Shown in pieces: positions 19,001 through 28,295 of a DNA stretch of 32,898 bases. The notes below the pieces were generated by a model. It did not search any database. It saw only the letters and a list, made by a program, of their open reading frames with translations, and was not told the DNA's origin. Every line of letters starts with the position of its first letter. Position 1 is the first letter of the stretch. This DNA is from Litorilituus sp. Lineage in GTDB: Bacteria; Pseudomonadota; Gammaproteobacteria; Enterobacterales; Alteromonadaceae. The stretch spans positions 1-32,898 of the forward strand of contig JASMAS010000092.1 in assembly GCA_030754235.1 (NCBI GenBank), given 5' to 3'. A program made the translations under genes and the position numbers.

Positions 19001-19822
19001 TTACATGTCAGTTAAAAAGTTTTTAATCACCTCTCGGTAATTACGACTAACTTTAACTTGATCATACTCTCCCAGTTTAAGGAAAAACTCACCTTTAGTA
19101 TGAGGAATAACTTTTTGGATATAATTAAGATTGACTATGGTAGAGCGATGAATACGTTTGAACATTTTAGGATCTAACTCTTCTAACAATTTTTTTAGGG
19201 TGCACCGTTTTATATGGGTTACACCTTGCGCATGAAGACAGACATAATCGCCTGCGGCATCAATCCACTCAATGTTTGCTTGCTTTAATAGGGTAATATC
19301 ATCACGATCCTTAATGACAATTTTACGTTCAATATTCGGGAGCGTTTGCTTTTTTACACTCGTTTCTGGTGCTGGCGGATAGTGTTTAGTTTCTCTTTCA
19401 TTAATCGTATCGATAGCACTGATAATTCGAGATTTATTTAATGCATCTTCATCTGCTTCAAAACGTACTAAAGCCCGTTGAATTGCTCGTTCAATTCGCT
19501 CTTCATCAATGGGTTTAAGAATATAGTCTACTGCATGCACATCAAAAGCATCCAAGGCATACTGTTCAAATGCCGTGGTAAAAATGACCATAGGAACAAT
19601 ATCAGACTGCAGCTTTTTTATCACGCCAAAACCATCGACACCTGGCATTTGTATATCTAAAAAAATTAAATCAGGCGATAAATCCATGGTTTTTTCAATA
19701 GCTTCACGGCCATTTTTGCATTCAGCAATAATCTCAACTTCAGAAATTTTATTTAACTTCGCCCGTAAAAAATTAAGCGCTAATGGCTCGTCATCAACAA
19801 TGATTGTTCTTAGTTTCGTCAT
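19001..19822 (-). CDS. LytTR-family response regulator
   Basis: A 273-residue two-component regulator. Residues 1-120 are a receiver domain with the acidic pocket D10/D11, phospho-acceptor D56 in LIFLDIQMPG and the conserved K in YILKPIDEE. After a linker, residues about 165-273 form a LytTR DNA-binding domain (IEWIDAAGDYVCLH, FKRIHRSTIVNLNYI, VSRNYREVIK). LytTR proteins bind pairs of about 9-bp direct repeats roughly 21 bp apart. It starts 4 bp after the kinase stop, so the two form an operon. It sits in the middle of the glucan region and is the natural candidate to act on the AGTCC repeats, which is inference. Confidence 0.93.
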   Translation of the reverse strand: MTKLRTIIVDDEPLALNFLRAKLNKISEVEIIAECKNGREAIEKTMDLSPDLIFLDIQMPGVDGFGVIKKLQSDIVPMVIFTTAFEQYALDAFDVHAVDYILKPIDEERIERAIQRALVRFEADEDALNKSRIISAIDTINERETKHYPPAPETSVKKQTLPNIERKIVIKDRDDITLLKQANIEWIDAAGDYVCLHAQGVTHIKRCTLKKLLEELDPKMFKRIHRSTIVNLNYIQKVIPHTKGEFFLKLGEYDQVKVSRNYREVIKNFLTDM

Positions 19823-19826
19823 AAGT

Positions 19827-21005
19827 CTAACTAGCCTTGATGGTGTGATATGCTTGATTAACTATATCAGCTTCATCATTGTTTTCTATAGGTAATTTAA
19901 TTGTAGTTTTTAAACCGCCAGAAGGTTTAACATTAAGATGAAAGGTATAATCATCTCCATAAAGCACTTTAAGTCGGTCATCAATATTACGTAAGCCGAC
20001 TCCCCTAGCTGTTTTGCTCTTAATTTTATTTCCATCGATAGGCTTGCCTGACCCCGTATCACTTAATTCAAGCACCAACATATTATCAATGATATTTGCC
20101 CTTAAACTAATTGTGCCTCCGGCCTCATTTTTAGCAATAACATGCTTCATCGAGTTTTCAATAATAGGCTGCAATAGTAAGCTAGGAATTAAAGCCGACT
20201 CCGCACCTTGCGAGACGAGAAAGTCAATTTGTAGCCGCTCTCCAAAACGTGTTTTTTCTATTTCTAAGTACAGGTTTAATGCTTTTATTTCAAATACTAA
20301 GGCCATTTTAGCATCAGGGTTGTTATCTAATGAATAACGTAAAAATTTACTTAATTGAACGGTCATTTGTTGTGCTTTTTCTGACTGTTCACATTCTATT
20401 AAGGAATTAATGGCATTGAGGGTATTACAAAGAAAATGAGGGTTTAACTGATATCGAAGCATTTTTATTTTAGCATCTCTAGCAACAGATTGTGCACTCA
20501 ACCTTTTCAGTTGCTCTGCTTTTGCTTCCTCTTGCTTTTTAAGCATGATTTCATGTTCAAATTGCAACAGTTGATAATATCGAATCCCGTGGAAAAACCC
20601 CGCCCAACACAAATAGATAAAAATACTACTAAAATACCAGCCGCCAAAATCCTCCCAAAGAGTTTCTGTTGCGATTAATTCTATGTAGAGCTCTACTCTA
20701 ATAACGCTCCAGATAAAAGAAACCAATAAGACTGAAGCAATACTAATTAATGCTCGGGTAAAAATAGGCTTATTCCAGTAGCGCATAAATACCCAATACA
20801 ACGGCAAGGTAAAGACGATGCCAACGACTGACTGTAAAAGCGTATGATTAAGGTGTGCGACATCGATTTGTGCATACCACAGGGTCAACGAAATAAGGCT
20901 AATTAACGAAACTAAAGACCAGAAGCAGATTTGTAAAAACCAGAATAAATAAACAGGGTTTTCTGAAAGGGAGTTAATTTTTTGTTGTAAAAAGTGTTCA
21001 GACAT
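19827..21005 (-). CDS. LytS/YehU-type membrane sensor histidine kinase
   Basis: A 392-residue kinase partnering the LytTR regulator. Four hydrophobic helices occupy about residues 18-45, 57-75, 84-105 and 123-143. A coiled coil precedes the His_kinase domain, where LNPHFLCNTLNAINSL carries the phospho-acceptor His (residue 190; the usual F of HFLFN is C). The ATPase boxes QPIIENSMKH, DTGSG and GVGLRNIDDRL follow. There is no large periplasmic or Cache domain, so the signal must be sensed in or near the membrane or through a partner. The frame begins at 21023, but AGGGGG directly before ATG 21005 favours the shorter start. Confidence 0.92.
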   Translation of the reverse strand: MSEHFLQQKINSLSENPVYLFWFLQICFWSLVSLISLISLTLWYAQIDVAHLNHTLLQSVVGIVFTLPLYWVFMRYWNKPIFTRALISIASVLLVSFIWSVIRVELYIELIATETLWEDFGGWYFSSIFIYLCWAGFFHGIRYYQLLQFEHEIMLKKQEEAKAEQLKRLSAQSVARDAKIKMLRYQLNPHFLCNTLNAINSLIECEQSEKAQQMTVQLSKFLRYSLDNNPDAKMALVFEIKALNLYLEIEKTRFGERLQIDFLVSQGAESALIPSLLLQPIIENSMKHVIAKNEAGGTISLRANIIDNMLVLELSDTGSGKPIDGNKIKSKTARGVGLRNIDDRLKVLYGDDYTFHLNVKPSGGLKTTIKLPIENNDEADIVNQAYHTIKAS

Positions 21006-21175
21006 AGCGCCCCCTGAAATCATTACTTATGATATTACAACTTCTTAGCAAAATATTACAGCCTATTAGCGCGAGTATTGAAAGTAAAGCTTCATTCATA
21101 ATGTACACCTTCTTGCGCATTAAGCTCAAATAGGTACTTTCTTCGTAACGGCTAACCTAATCCGTTTTTAAGTAC

Positions 21176-21209
21176 AATAAGCCCTACCTTGAACAAAGCG
21201 AGGGCTATT
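21176..21209 (-). terminator. Hairpin between GH17 operon and kinase gene
   Basis: AGCCCT and AGGGCT bracket a CTT/AAG inner stem, giving a hairpin about 30 bp after the last GH17 stop. A T run is weak, so it could be an attenuating or Rho-assisted end of the GH16-GH149-GH17 transcript. Confidence 0.4.
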
Positions 21210-21235
21210 GGTGTCGTTTAAACAACATAAAAAAA

Positions 21236-22228
21236 CTAGCCGACAGATTCGTTAGGCTCCATCGCTATGACCGTATCAGGATAAATATCTTTCATGACTA
21301 ATTTTGGTTTGCGATCAACCTTAAATAATCCCCAATGTTTTTCTGGCTCAAGCGGGTCGGGAGAGCCCTTCCACGGCTCATCAAATGCTTCAAAAACAAA
21401 GGTTAATATTTTTTCTTCTGTGGTCCAAGCCAGTAATTGCTCATAATAATGCGCTTGTAGATCTTCGTTAGCATTCCATGGTTCTATGCCGCGACCATTA
21501 GAGGCCGTAGTCCAACCAGCTTCAGTGATAATAACGGGCTTGTCAGGGTAATGCTGTGCCACTGAATAATAATTTTGCTTGGTATATTCAAGGGCATCTT
21601 CCATGGTTCTATATTCCCATGCCGGATAGGTATGAATAGAAATAAAGTCTAATACCTCAACCAAAGGTTCTAATTTATAAGTCCAAGGCACATAGTTCTC
21701 ACAAAAGGTAACGGGTTGTTTAATTTCCTTTTTAATTTGCATAACATAGTTGACCAACCTTTCAACAGGCACCATATGATCTGTCCAGTCAACACTTGCT
21801 TCGTTACCAACAGAAACAGAAAAAATAATCTCGTCATACTGTTGTGCTAAGCGAATCATCTTATGTATTTCATCACAGTTATGCTGCCTATTGGCACTGA
21901 TAGTTTCTTCACTAAAATCAGCCCCCCAAGGACAGTGTGGATTACTCATTTCTGCAGCAATATCAACACCTAACATCACTTTAAAGTGTAGTTTTTCAGT
22001 TCTGATAACCTCTAAGACCAACTCAGCATGAGGGCCACTGTCATAGATTCTCAAGTAGTTCCAGTTTTTTGCTAAGATCAGTAAGTCTTCTTTTACCTCA
22101 TCATAGCTAGGGTAAATGCCCTCGCGTGGGTTTTGTCCCTCTCGGTAACCTGAATAACAAATAGCATTAGCATGGCTTAAATTCATAGCGCTTATACTAG
22201 CCACTTTATCACTGTGATTTTTAAACAT
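21236..22228 (-). CDS. GH17 family protein, cytoplasmic (second of pair)
   Basis: A 330-residue TIM-barrel enzyme of glycoside hydrolase family 17, whose members hydrolyse or transfer beta-1,3-glucan chains. The acid/base E143 is in VGNEA and the nucleophile E236 in IITEAGW, both expected for the family; LRIYDSG and ISIHTYPAWE are further barrel landmarks. No signal peptide is present, so it acts in the cytoplasm. The start codon overlaps the end of the preceding GH17 gene by 8 bp, which implies translational coupling. It is clearly diverged from its partner, so the two probably have different cleavage or transfer specificities. Confidence 0.88.
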   Translation of the reverse strand: MFKNHSDKVASISAMNLSHANAICYSGYREGQNPREGIYPSYDEVKEDLLILAKNWNYLRIYDSGPHAELVLEVIRTEKLHFKVMLGVDIAAEMSNPHCPWGADFSEETISANRQHNCDEIHKMIRLAQQYDEIIFSVSVGNEASVDWTDHMVPVERLVNYVMQIKKEIKQPVTFCENYVPWTYKLEPLVEVLDFISIHTYPAWEYRTMEDALEYTKQNYYSVAQHYPDKPVIITEAGWTTASNGRGIEPWNANEDLQAHYYEQLLAWTTEEKILTFVFEAFDEPWKGSPDPLEPEKHWGLFKVDRKPKLVMKDIYPDTVIAMEPNESVG

Positions 22229-23108
22229 ATTTTAATTTACCGTCTTTATCCCATAATCCCCAATAAGCACCAACATCTCCCTCGTCAGCAATTTTCCACT
22301 CTTCATCAAATGATGAAAAGTAGAATACTTCTATACCTTCTTCTTCTGCCCACAAGTACGTATCAATAAAATACCTTAATGCATTTTCATAGGAAGGAAT
22401 TGCTCCACCCTCTGTGCTGCCAAGGTTTGGCCAGCCAGTTTCGGTAATAATGACTCTTTTGCCTTTAGCTGCTTTGATTGCTCTACGGTACATATCTTTC
22501 ATGTATAGCAACGCGTATTCAGCAGGACAGCCTTCCCAAAATGGATAACAGTTCGATAAAATAACATCACAAGCATCAGCAATACGCGGGTGATCTTCAA
22601 ATTCATAATAGGCATCAACATAACCTACTTCAACGTCAGGTAGAGCATCTTTAGCTCGAGCAATATAACCAAGCAACTGCTCTTCGGTTAAATCTTCACG
22701 AAGCAGTACTTCATTACCCACGGCTAAAATGTCAACATGACCTGCTTTGGCTACGTTAATTGCATTTTCAAGCTCTTTTTCATTATTTTCTAAATCATTA
22801 TCTAACCAAACACCAACCATGGTATTTAAGCCATTTTCTTTGGAAATTTTCGGAATTTGCTCATTGCCTTGCGTACAGGAAAATGACCTAACCCAATTAA
22901 TATTGCTTTTAATAATATTTAATCGCGCTTGAATTTGCTCTGCGCTAATTTGTGTGCCGGGCCCTTGGCCTTCAATATAGGGGCTAAAGGATATCCCATG
23001 TATTTTTTCAGCTAAAATATTGCCAGCCATGGCACGTAAATAATCTGTTGACTGAGATGAAAAATTGATCCCCGCTAACGACATATATTTATTATATTTA
23101 CTCGACAC
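22221..23108 (-). CDS. GH17 family protein, cytoplasmic (first of pair)
   Basis: A 295-residue GH17 protein beginning MSSKYNKYMSLAGINFSS with no export signal. Family landmarks are ISFSPYIEGQGPG, VRSFSC, LAVGNEVLL with acid/base E133, SNCYPFWEG, and VIITETGWPNLGS with nucleophile E223. It starts with GTG at 23108, supported by CAGGAG 6 bp upstream. It follows the GH149-like phosphorylase gene by 57 bp and overlaps the next GH17 gene by 8 bp, forming a GH149-GH17-GH17 operon. It is likely to trim or rearrange imported beta-1,3-glucooligosaccharides before phosphorolysis. Confidence 0.88.
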   Translation of the reverse strand: MSSKYNKYMSLAGINFSSQSTDYLRAMAGNILAEKIHGISFSPYIEGQGPGTQISAEQIQARLNIIKSNINWVRSFSCTQGNEQIPKISKENGLNTMVGVWLDNDLENNEKELENAINVAKAGHVDILAVGNEVLLREDLTEEQLLGYIARAKDALPDVEVGYVDAYYEFEDHPRIADACDVILSNCYPFWEGCPAEYALLYMKDMYRRAIKAAKGKRVIITETGWPNLGSTEGGAIPSYENALRYFIDTYLWAEEEGIEVFYFSSFDEEWKIADEGDVGAYWGLWDKDGKLKYV

Positions 23109-23164
23109 ATCAAACTCCTGTTATCAATTTTCGTTCTTTGCCATGCATTGCCACATGACAACAT

Positions 23165-26100
23165 TTATTCCGCAAAAAGTTGCTCTTTGTTTAACAGCAC
23201 ATTAATTTGACGAATACGGCCATTGCGCAAAAACAAGTTTGAACTTTCTTTTGCCGATAGGGCTAATTCAGTCAAAACTACTTCGCTACCATCATCCAAT
23301 GTGATGGTTAGCAACGTTTCATTGCTCTGGATTAATTGGTAAACAATAGGCACCTGACACCAAGTAAAGCCAAGGCTTGATTGAGGTAAGATGATTTCTT
23401 GCCAGTTATTGTCAATGTCGACATAACTAAAAGGGGCAGGACTGTCTAAAAATTCGCAAGCTCTCAGTAAATGAGTTTGGAACTTAACTACACCTGCTTG
23501 CACTCTGATCCCCAGCTCACCAAATCGAGAGAGCACTTCCTCTTTCACTTGACCTGTCATACCCGGTTGCTGCGCACCGGCATGTTTTGGTGTGTGTGAG
23601 TATGGATCTGCGGGAAATGCGCCATATTCTTCTGGGGTTTTATTAAAACCAAGTCCTTGACGCACACGGTAATATAATTGACCAAGGCGGTGACAGGTTT
23701 TTTCATCTTCACCATTGTCTATTGCGCTAAAGAAGTTCTCTTCAACCGCTAATAATAACTTGGCAACCATGTGCCAGTAGATACAACCTAAGCCTTCAAA
23801 GCCAAACATGCCACCAGAGCGGCCTGTAAACTCCTGATGGTTAAACACTTCTTCATATAAAGCTAATAATGGTTGTTTAGCCACTTCAACTAAGTCACCG
23901 TAAACACTGGTTAAGTCTTCTAGTTGGGCAGTAAGTACATCGGCATTGGTTATGTCGGCATTAAAGCGGAAAATGCCATCAGCATCTTGCAACATAACAC
24001 TATCGTCTTGCTCTGCAAGCATGCGTGTTAATAATGCTATCGCTTGTACTTTATCGCTAGGCACACAGTTTTTCTGTAAAAAGCTTGGTAGCTCTCTATC
24101 AGGGTAAAGCATAAAGGTGTTTTGATCTTCACGGTAAACATCACTAGCAAACAATGACTCAAGCACTGAAATAACCTTTTCAGAGCTAAAAGCACCAGAG
24201 CTAAGTGCCGCAACTTGACCTTCTAACATAGGGTAGAGTTCGCTTAGCGTTAAGTTTTCCTGCTCAAAAGAAAGCAAGTTATAGGCATTGTAGAGTTTGT
24301 CTTGGCGCTCATTACTTGTAATAGTATGCTCAATGGCGGCTAAGGCATCATCGAGCATCAGTTTAACTTGCTCAATTGGTTGAGCCACTTTTCCTGAAAA
24401 TGCTTCGTTAAGATAAACACTCTCACGGTAACGGCTTGATGCTTGACCTAATTCACGTAAACAGTTAAAACGCGCTTTTGCTGTAATAGGTCCTTTATTT
24501 AATAATGATCTTATATGACTTAGCGCTCTAGCGGTATCTGCTAACCATATATTCACTTCGCTTGACATAAGTGTTGATTCGGTTTCCTTGGCGAGTAACG
24601 CTTGTAAAAATGAAACATAGCGACGCAAATAATACAAAGTCACAACCGAAACACCTTGGCCAACCAAGGCATTATTGGCATCGTTCCATTCTGGGCGTTG
24701 AGTATTTAACCAAATACCACCATCAACCACCAAATTACCTAGTTTAGCAAGTAGCGGTACAATTAATTTCTCTAATAAGTTTACTTGATATACTTCATTG
24801 TTATTATCAAGAATTAGCTTGCCATCTGCACCCATACTAAGGACACGTTGCTCAAGACGAAATGCCGATTCTTCATCATAGCTCACCGTATCTTTTGCAT
24901 TTTTCACTAAATCATTAAATGACTTAATGCGATAAGGTACATTTGCATAGCTAAATAATGGCTGACGTAATAACTCTGTTAATTTTTCTGGGTGGAATTT
25001 ATTGGATAACTCTAATAACTTCTGTAAGTAGATAATCTGGTGATCACCCCAATAACCAATATAACTCCAAGGATCATCAGGCTCTTCAACTTCCCAATCG
25101 ATACCTTCTTTCGTTATACGGTAAGGGTTGTAACCGTCAATAGTTGAGGCATTGACAAATTTTGCAATCACGCTTTCAACAAACGATGGGTAACTAAATG
25201 TTAACGCTTCCCAATTTTGAAAAATATCACGCCAGTTACCTTGATAGGTTAACAAGCTATTGTTCTTTTCATCTTTTAGTTTAATAGCAAACTGGTTCCA
25301 AGGGCGGCTTGGATCACCGTGTCGACGGCCAAAAAATATCGGTAAATATTCATTACAAAGTCGCTCTAACTGCTGATCTTTTTCTCTTTGAACTAATAAA
25401 AGCAGGTCTGCTAATGCTAATGATTTGGGTAATTGTTTAAAGAATGCCTGATGACGACAATAAACGTCATGATTAAATTGCTTAACAGTATTTGAAAAGT
25501 CTTGTGATGATATTTGATAATGATTATCAAAAGCACCGCCACGTAAGACATTAAATTGCACGTTGGCATAATGGTGTAGCGCCACGTCTTCTTCAGCAGT
25601 TACTTGGAACGCGTCGGCACTAGCCATAATACGCGCAAGTTCATCACTACCTGTTGCAATTGAACTTTCAATATTTTCAACTAAAACAGCCTGTTGGGCA
25701 AGTTGGCTTCGTAATTTCGTCGCTTGGTTTTGAGTTTGCTCAACGTTAGTAACAAATTGCCATGCTTGAGTGTCTTGTGGAGCAAGTTCAATGGTTGAAT
25801 TCACTAAAAAAGCACCCCGAATACCACGCTTGTGTGTTTCTTGAGCCAGTACTTTTCCTAGACGAAATTTTTCTAATTGCTCTGAAGATAGCAGTATTTT
25901 AGATTGCTCAAGACCTAAACAAAAAGCGGTATTAGTTTTCAATGACTCACAAGGCTCGGCTTTATCAGTGATACCAGAATACAGTGTAAAAAATACTAAG
26001 CCAGACGTTTCATCTAACTCAGTTTTTTTGTAAGCATCAACCAAATTGCTAGAATTTGCTTGTGTATATCTAGGTGTACCTGCAGGCAAGATATTTTGAA

Positions 26101-26614
26101 AGCCATCAATCAATTCAATATTTTTGTTTTTATCAGACAAATTCTCTAATGCACATTGGCGGACAAAACCATACTCATCACTTGTCGCCCATGTATAGTT
26201 ATATTTAAGCTGAAGATCATGGTTAATTTCTTCAAAGCAAAGCTTATTTCCTAACAGGTTTTTATATAAATTACGGCTAATATGATAATGTTTATCCTGT
26301 TCACGATTGAACGGTTCCCAATGAGATTGTTGTCCATCAACCTCAACGCGCAACAAAGTCTTGCAACCCGTATGAAGATCACTTTCATGAATTCTATCAA
26401 CAGTGACATAGGGAAATAACGCCGTTTCTGGTGACACACGCCCTGCTGTTAATCCACCCGTTGATGAGACAAATAACCAGTGATCACTATTGGAGACCAC
26501 ACTAATAAAAAATGACGACATTTTATCAACATTGTTGATGGCATAAAATCGCTCATTTCCTAACATAATAAACTCACCAGTCACTTGGTTGTTGCTTGTA
26601 TTACTGTTTTTCAT
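23165..26614 (-). CDS. Beta-1,3-glucan phosphorylase-like (GH149 type)
   Basis: A 1149-residue soluble protein with no signal peptide. It has the GH94-like plan: an N-terminal beta-sandwich (FFISVVSNSDHWLFVSSTGGLTAGRV), an alpha-helical linker, and an (alpha/alpha)6 barrel with NPYRITKEGIDW, GYWGDHQIIYLQKLLE and RPEWNDANNALVG. D645 in EWND is in the place of the general-acid Asp of GH94 phosphorylases. The length matches GH149 and GH161 beta-1,3-glucan phosphorylases rather than the shorter GH94 enzymes; GH149 is my preferred call. Such enzymes release glucose-1-phosphate from beta-1,3-oligoglucans. It lies between GH16 and two GH17 genes, with no AGTCC operator directly in front, so it is probably read from the GH16 promoter. 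Confidence 0.7.
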   Translation of the reverse strand: MKNSNTSNNQVTGEFIMLGNERFYAINNVDKMSSFFISVVSNSDHWLFVSSTGGLTAGRVSPETALFPYVTVDRIHESDLHTGCKTLLRVEVDGQQSHWEPFNREQDKHYHISRNLYKNLLGNKLCFEEINHDLQLKYNYTWATSDEYGFVRQCALENLSDKNKNIELIDGFQNILPAGTPRYTQANSSNLVDAYKKTELDETSGLVFFTLYSGITDKAEPCESLKTNTAFCLGLEQSKILLSSEQLEKFRLGKVLAQETHKRGIRGAFLVNSTIELAPQDTQAWQFVTNVEQTQNQATKLRSQLAQQAVLVENIESSIATGSDELARIMASADAFQVTAEEDVALHHYANVQFNVLRGGAFDNHYQISSQDFSNTVKQFNHDVYCRHQAFFKQLPKSLALADLLLLVQREKDQQLERLCNEYLPIFFGRRHGDPSRPWNQFAIKLKDEKNNSLLTYQGNWRDIFQNWEALTFSYPSFVESVIAKFVNASTIDGYNPYRITKEGIDWEVEEPDDPWSYIGYWGDHQIIYLQKLLELSNKFHPEKLTELLRQPLFSYANVPYRIKSFNDLVKNAKDTVSYDEESAFRLEQRVLSMGADGKLILDNNNEVYQVNLLEKLIVPLLAKLGNLVVDGGIWLNTQRPEWNDANNALVGQGVSVVTLYYLRRYVSFLQALLAKETESTLMSSEVNIWLADTARALSHIRSLLNKGPITAKARFNCLRELGQASSRYRESVYLNEAFSGKVAQPIEQVKLMLDDALAAIEHTITSNERQDKLYNAYNLLSFEQENLTLSELYPMLEGQVAALSSGAFSSEKVISVLESLFASDVYREDQNTFMLYPDRELPSFLQKNCVPSDKVQAIALLTRMLAEQDDSVMLQDADGIFRFNADITNADVLTAQLEDLTSVYGDLVEVAKQPLLALYEEVFNHQEFTGRSGGMFGFEGLGCIYWHMVAKLLLAVEENFFSAIDNGEDEKTCHRLGQLYYRVRQGLGFNKTPEEYGAFPADPYSHTPKHAGAQQPGMTGQVKEEVLSRFGELGIRVQAGVVKFQTHLLRACEFLDSPAPFSYVDIDNNWQEIILPQSSLGFTWCQVPIVYQLIQSNETLLTITLDDGSEVVLTELALSAKESSNLFLRNGRIRQINVLLNKEQLFAE

Positions 26615-26705
26615 ATTAATTCCTACCTAAACTACAGGTATCTATACTACGGAGATGTTTAAATTAACTAAGTGGGTAAATAATCACTCCACCAACTTGG
26701 CCAAT

Positions 26706-28145
26706 CTATTTAATTAAAGGTTTAAAAATTCTTACGTAATCAATTTCCATTGAAACAGGAAACATATTGTCATCTATGGGACCACCAGCACGTCCCCACA
26801 TACCACCAATGGCGAGATTAAGAATGATGTGATAGGGCTGGTCATATGGCCAGGTTTTCCAGCCTGTTGACTCATTTTGATAAAAGAAATAAGGGGTTTC
26901 ATCAAAAAATATGATGATATGCTCAGGTGTCCACTCAATTGAATATACGTGAAACAATTCCTCAACATTTTGGCCTTCGATACTTGCTTTTCTTTGCTCC
27001 CAAGTCTTCCAGTAATAAGCTTTATTGTGCACCGTACCATGAATGGTTTGCATATCGTATCCAACATGCTCCATAAGGTCTATTTCACCTGAGTTTGGCC
27101 ATGCATCACAGGTTGGGCTGCCTTGCCAATCTTCACCTGATTGACACGAAGTAGCATAGGTAAAAGGGTTACTTGGTAACATCCAAATGGCCGCCCATGT
27201 ACCTTGTCCAGCGGGCAGTTTAGCTCTGACTTCAGCTCTACCATATAAAAAATCGCCTTTCCCTTGGGAATGAAGCCTTCCAGAGGTGTATTTAGCATCA
27301 TCAACATCTTCTTTATAAGCCGTGATCACTAAGTTACCCTCTTTAACTTGTACGTTTTTAAGGCTATCGGTATAGGCTTGATCTTCACCATTTACTTTTC
27401 TAGCAGGCCAAATATCGTAGCTCCACTTAGTGGAATCGGGTTTACCTTGATAATTAAATTCATCACTCCAGACAAGCTGCCAATTCTGATGCGATTCAGG
27501 TACTGTAGTGGTATGCGTCTGTCTAACAATGACGGCACTTAAAATGCCTTCACCTTTTGATGCTTTTAGTGCAAGTTTTAGTTGACCATCAGTGACTTCA
27601 ACACCATGCACGGTACGTACTAAAGCTGACTTATGTTTACCATCTCGGGCTAACCTTACATCAAGATCATCAATGACTAATTGGCCCTGGGCAAAAACAT
27701 CAAAAACTCGCTGACCCACTTTAATATCTTCTGGCTCAGCAAACTTTAAAATAATCTCATAACGACCATTTTCAATGGGATGATTTATTGATAAGTCACC
27801 TAAACGATATGACTGAAACAAAGTACTATCTTGAGAACCTTTAATAATATCTATGGTGTACTTATTTTCACCTAATTCGAGGTGATCAGCTTGATAGGTA
27901 ATGCCATCAACGCCCTGATAACTCTCACCACCTACATTTACCGCCCAAACAATATGTTGATTAAATGGATGTAAAACCGCCACTTTATCTATCTGATGCT
28001 CTTTAACGCTTACAGCATTAGTCGTCTTGTCAGCTTCGGCTAAAGAGATTGTCTCGGCTTCATCTACATTACAAGCACATAGACTAAAGATGAGACTAAC
28101 AAGTAATAAAGTAGGTTTATATGGAACTCCTTTTATCATTTTCAT
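26706..28145 (-). CDS. GH16 laminarinase lipoprotein with malectin domain
   Basis: A 479-residue endo-beta-1,3-glucanase. The signal ends in LCAC (C25), so it is lipid-anchored. Residues about 62-210 form a malectin-like carbohydrate-binding domain (WAVNVGGESYQGVDGITYQAD, FAEPED, FDVFAQG). Residues about 222-479 are GH16, with the catalytic signature GEIDLMEHVG: nucleophile E354, D356 and acid/base E359. WSDEF and WPYDQPYHIILNLAIGG are also typical of laminarinases. Expected role: surface or periplasmic cleavage of laminarin. A promoter with AGTCC-N17-TTGTCA and a good -10 lies upstream. The GH149 gene follows after 91 bp in the same direction. Confidence 0.94.
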   Translation of the reverse strand: MKMIKGVPYKPTLLLVSLIFSLCACNVDEAETISLAEADKTTNAVSVKEHQIDKVAVLHPFNQHIVWAVNVGGESYQGVDGITYQADHLELGENKYTIDIIKGSQDSTLFQSYRLGDLSINHPIENGRYEIILKFAEPEDIKVGQRVFDVFAQGQLVIDDLDVRLARDGKHKSALVRTVHGVEVTDGQLKLALKASKGEGILSAVIVRQTHTTTVPESHQNWQLVWSDEFNYQGKPDSTKWSYDIWPARKVNGEDQAYTDSLKNVQVKEGNLVITAYKEDVDDAKYTSGRLHSQGKGDFLYGRAEVRAKLPAGQGTWAAIWMLPSNPFTYATSCQSGEDWQGSPTCDAWPNSGEIDLMEHVGYDMQTIHGTVHNKAYYWKTWEQRKASIEGQNVEELFHVYSIEWTPEHIIIFFDETPYFFYQNESTGWKTWPYDQPYHIILNLAIGGMWGRAGGPIDDNMFPVSMEIDYVRIFKPLIK

Positions 28146-28215
28146 CGAATATTTACCCTCTCATCACTATCAAATAGACAATAACTTGCTATTTGGCTTG
28201 TTATATTTTTTCCTA

Positions 28216-28288
28216 ACAATAAAGTAGCTTGAAATAATGACAATTAAAACGAGCTAAGACGGACTATACATGCGGTAAATACGACTAT
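28216..28288 (-). promoter_or_regulatory. AGTCC direct-repeat operator and promoter of the GH16-GH149-GH17 unit
   Basis: On the minus strand ATAGTCG (28282-28288) and ATAGTCC (28261-28267) are direct repeats exactly 21 bp apart. AGTCC is followed by 17 bp, TTGTCA (28238-28243), a 16-bp spacer and TATTGT (28216-28221), a good sigma-70-like pair. It is very similar over 30 bp to the symporter promoter (TATAGTCCG ... AATTGTC). Confidence 0.7.
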
Positions 28289-28295
28289 CGATTAT

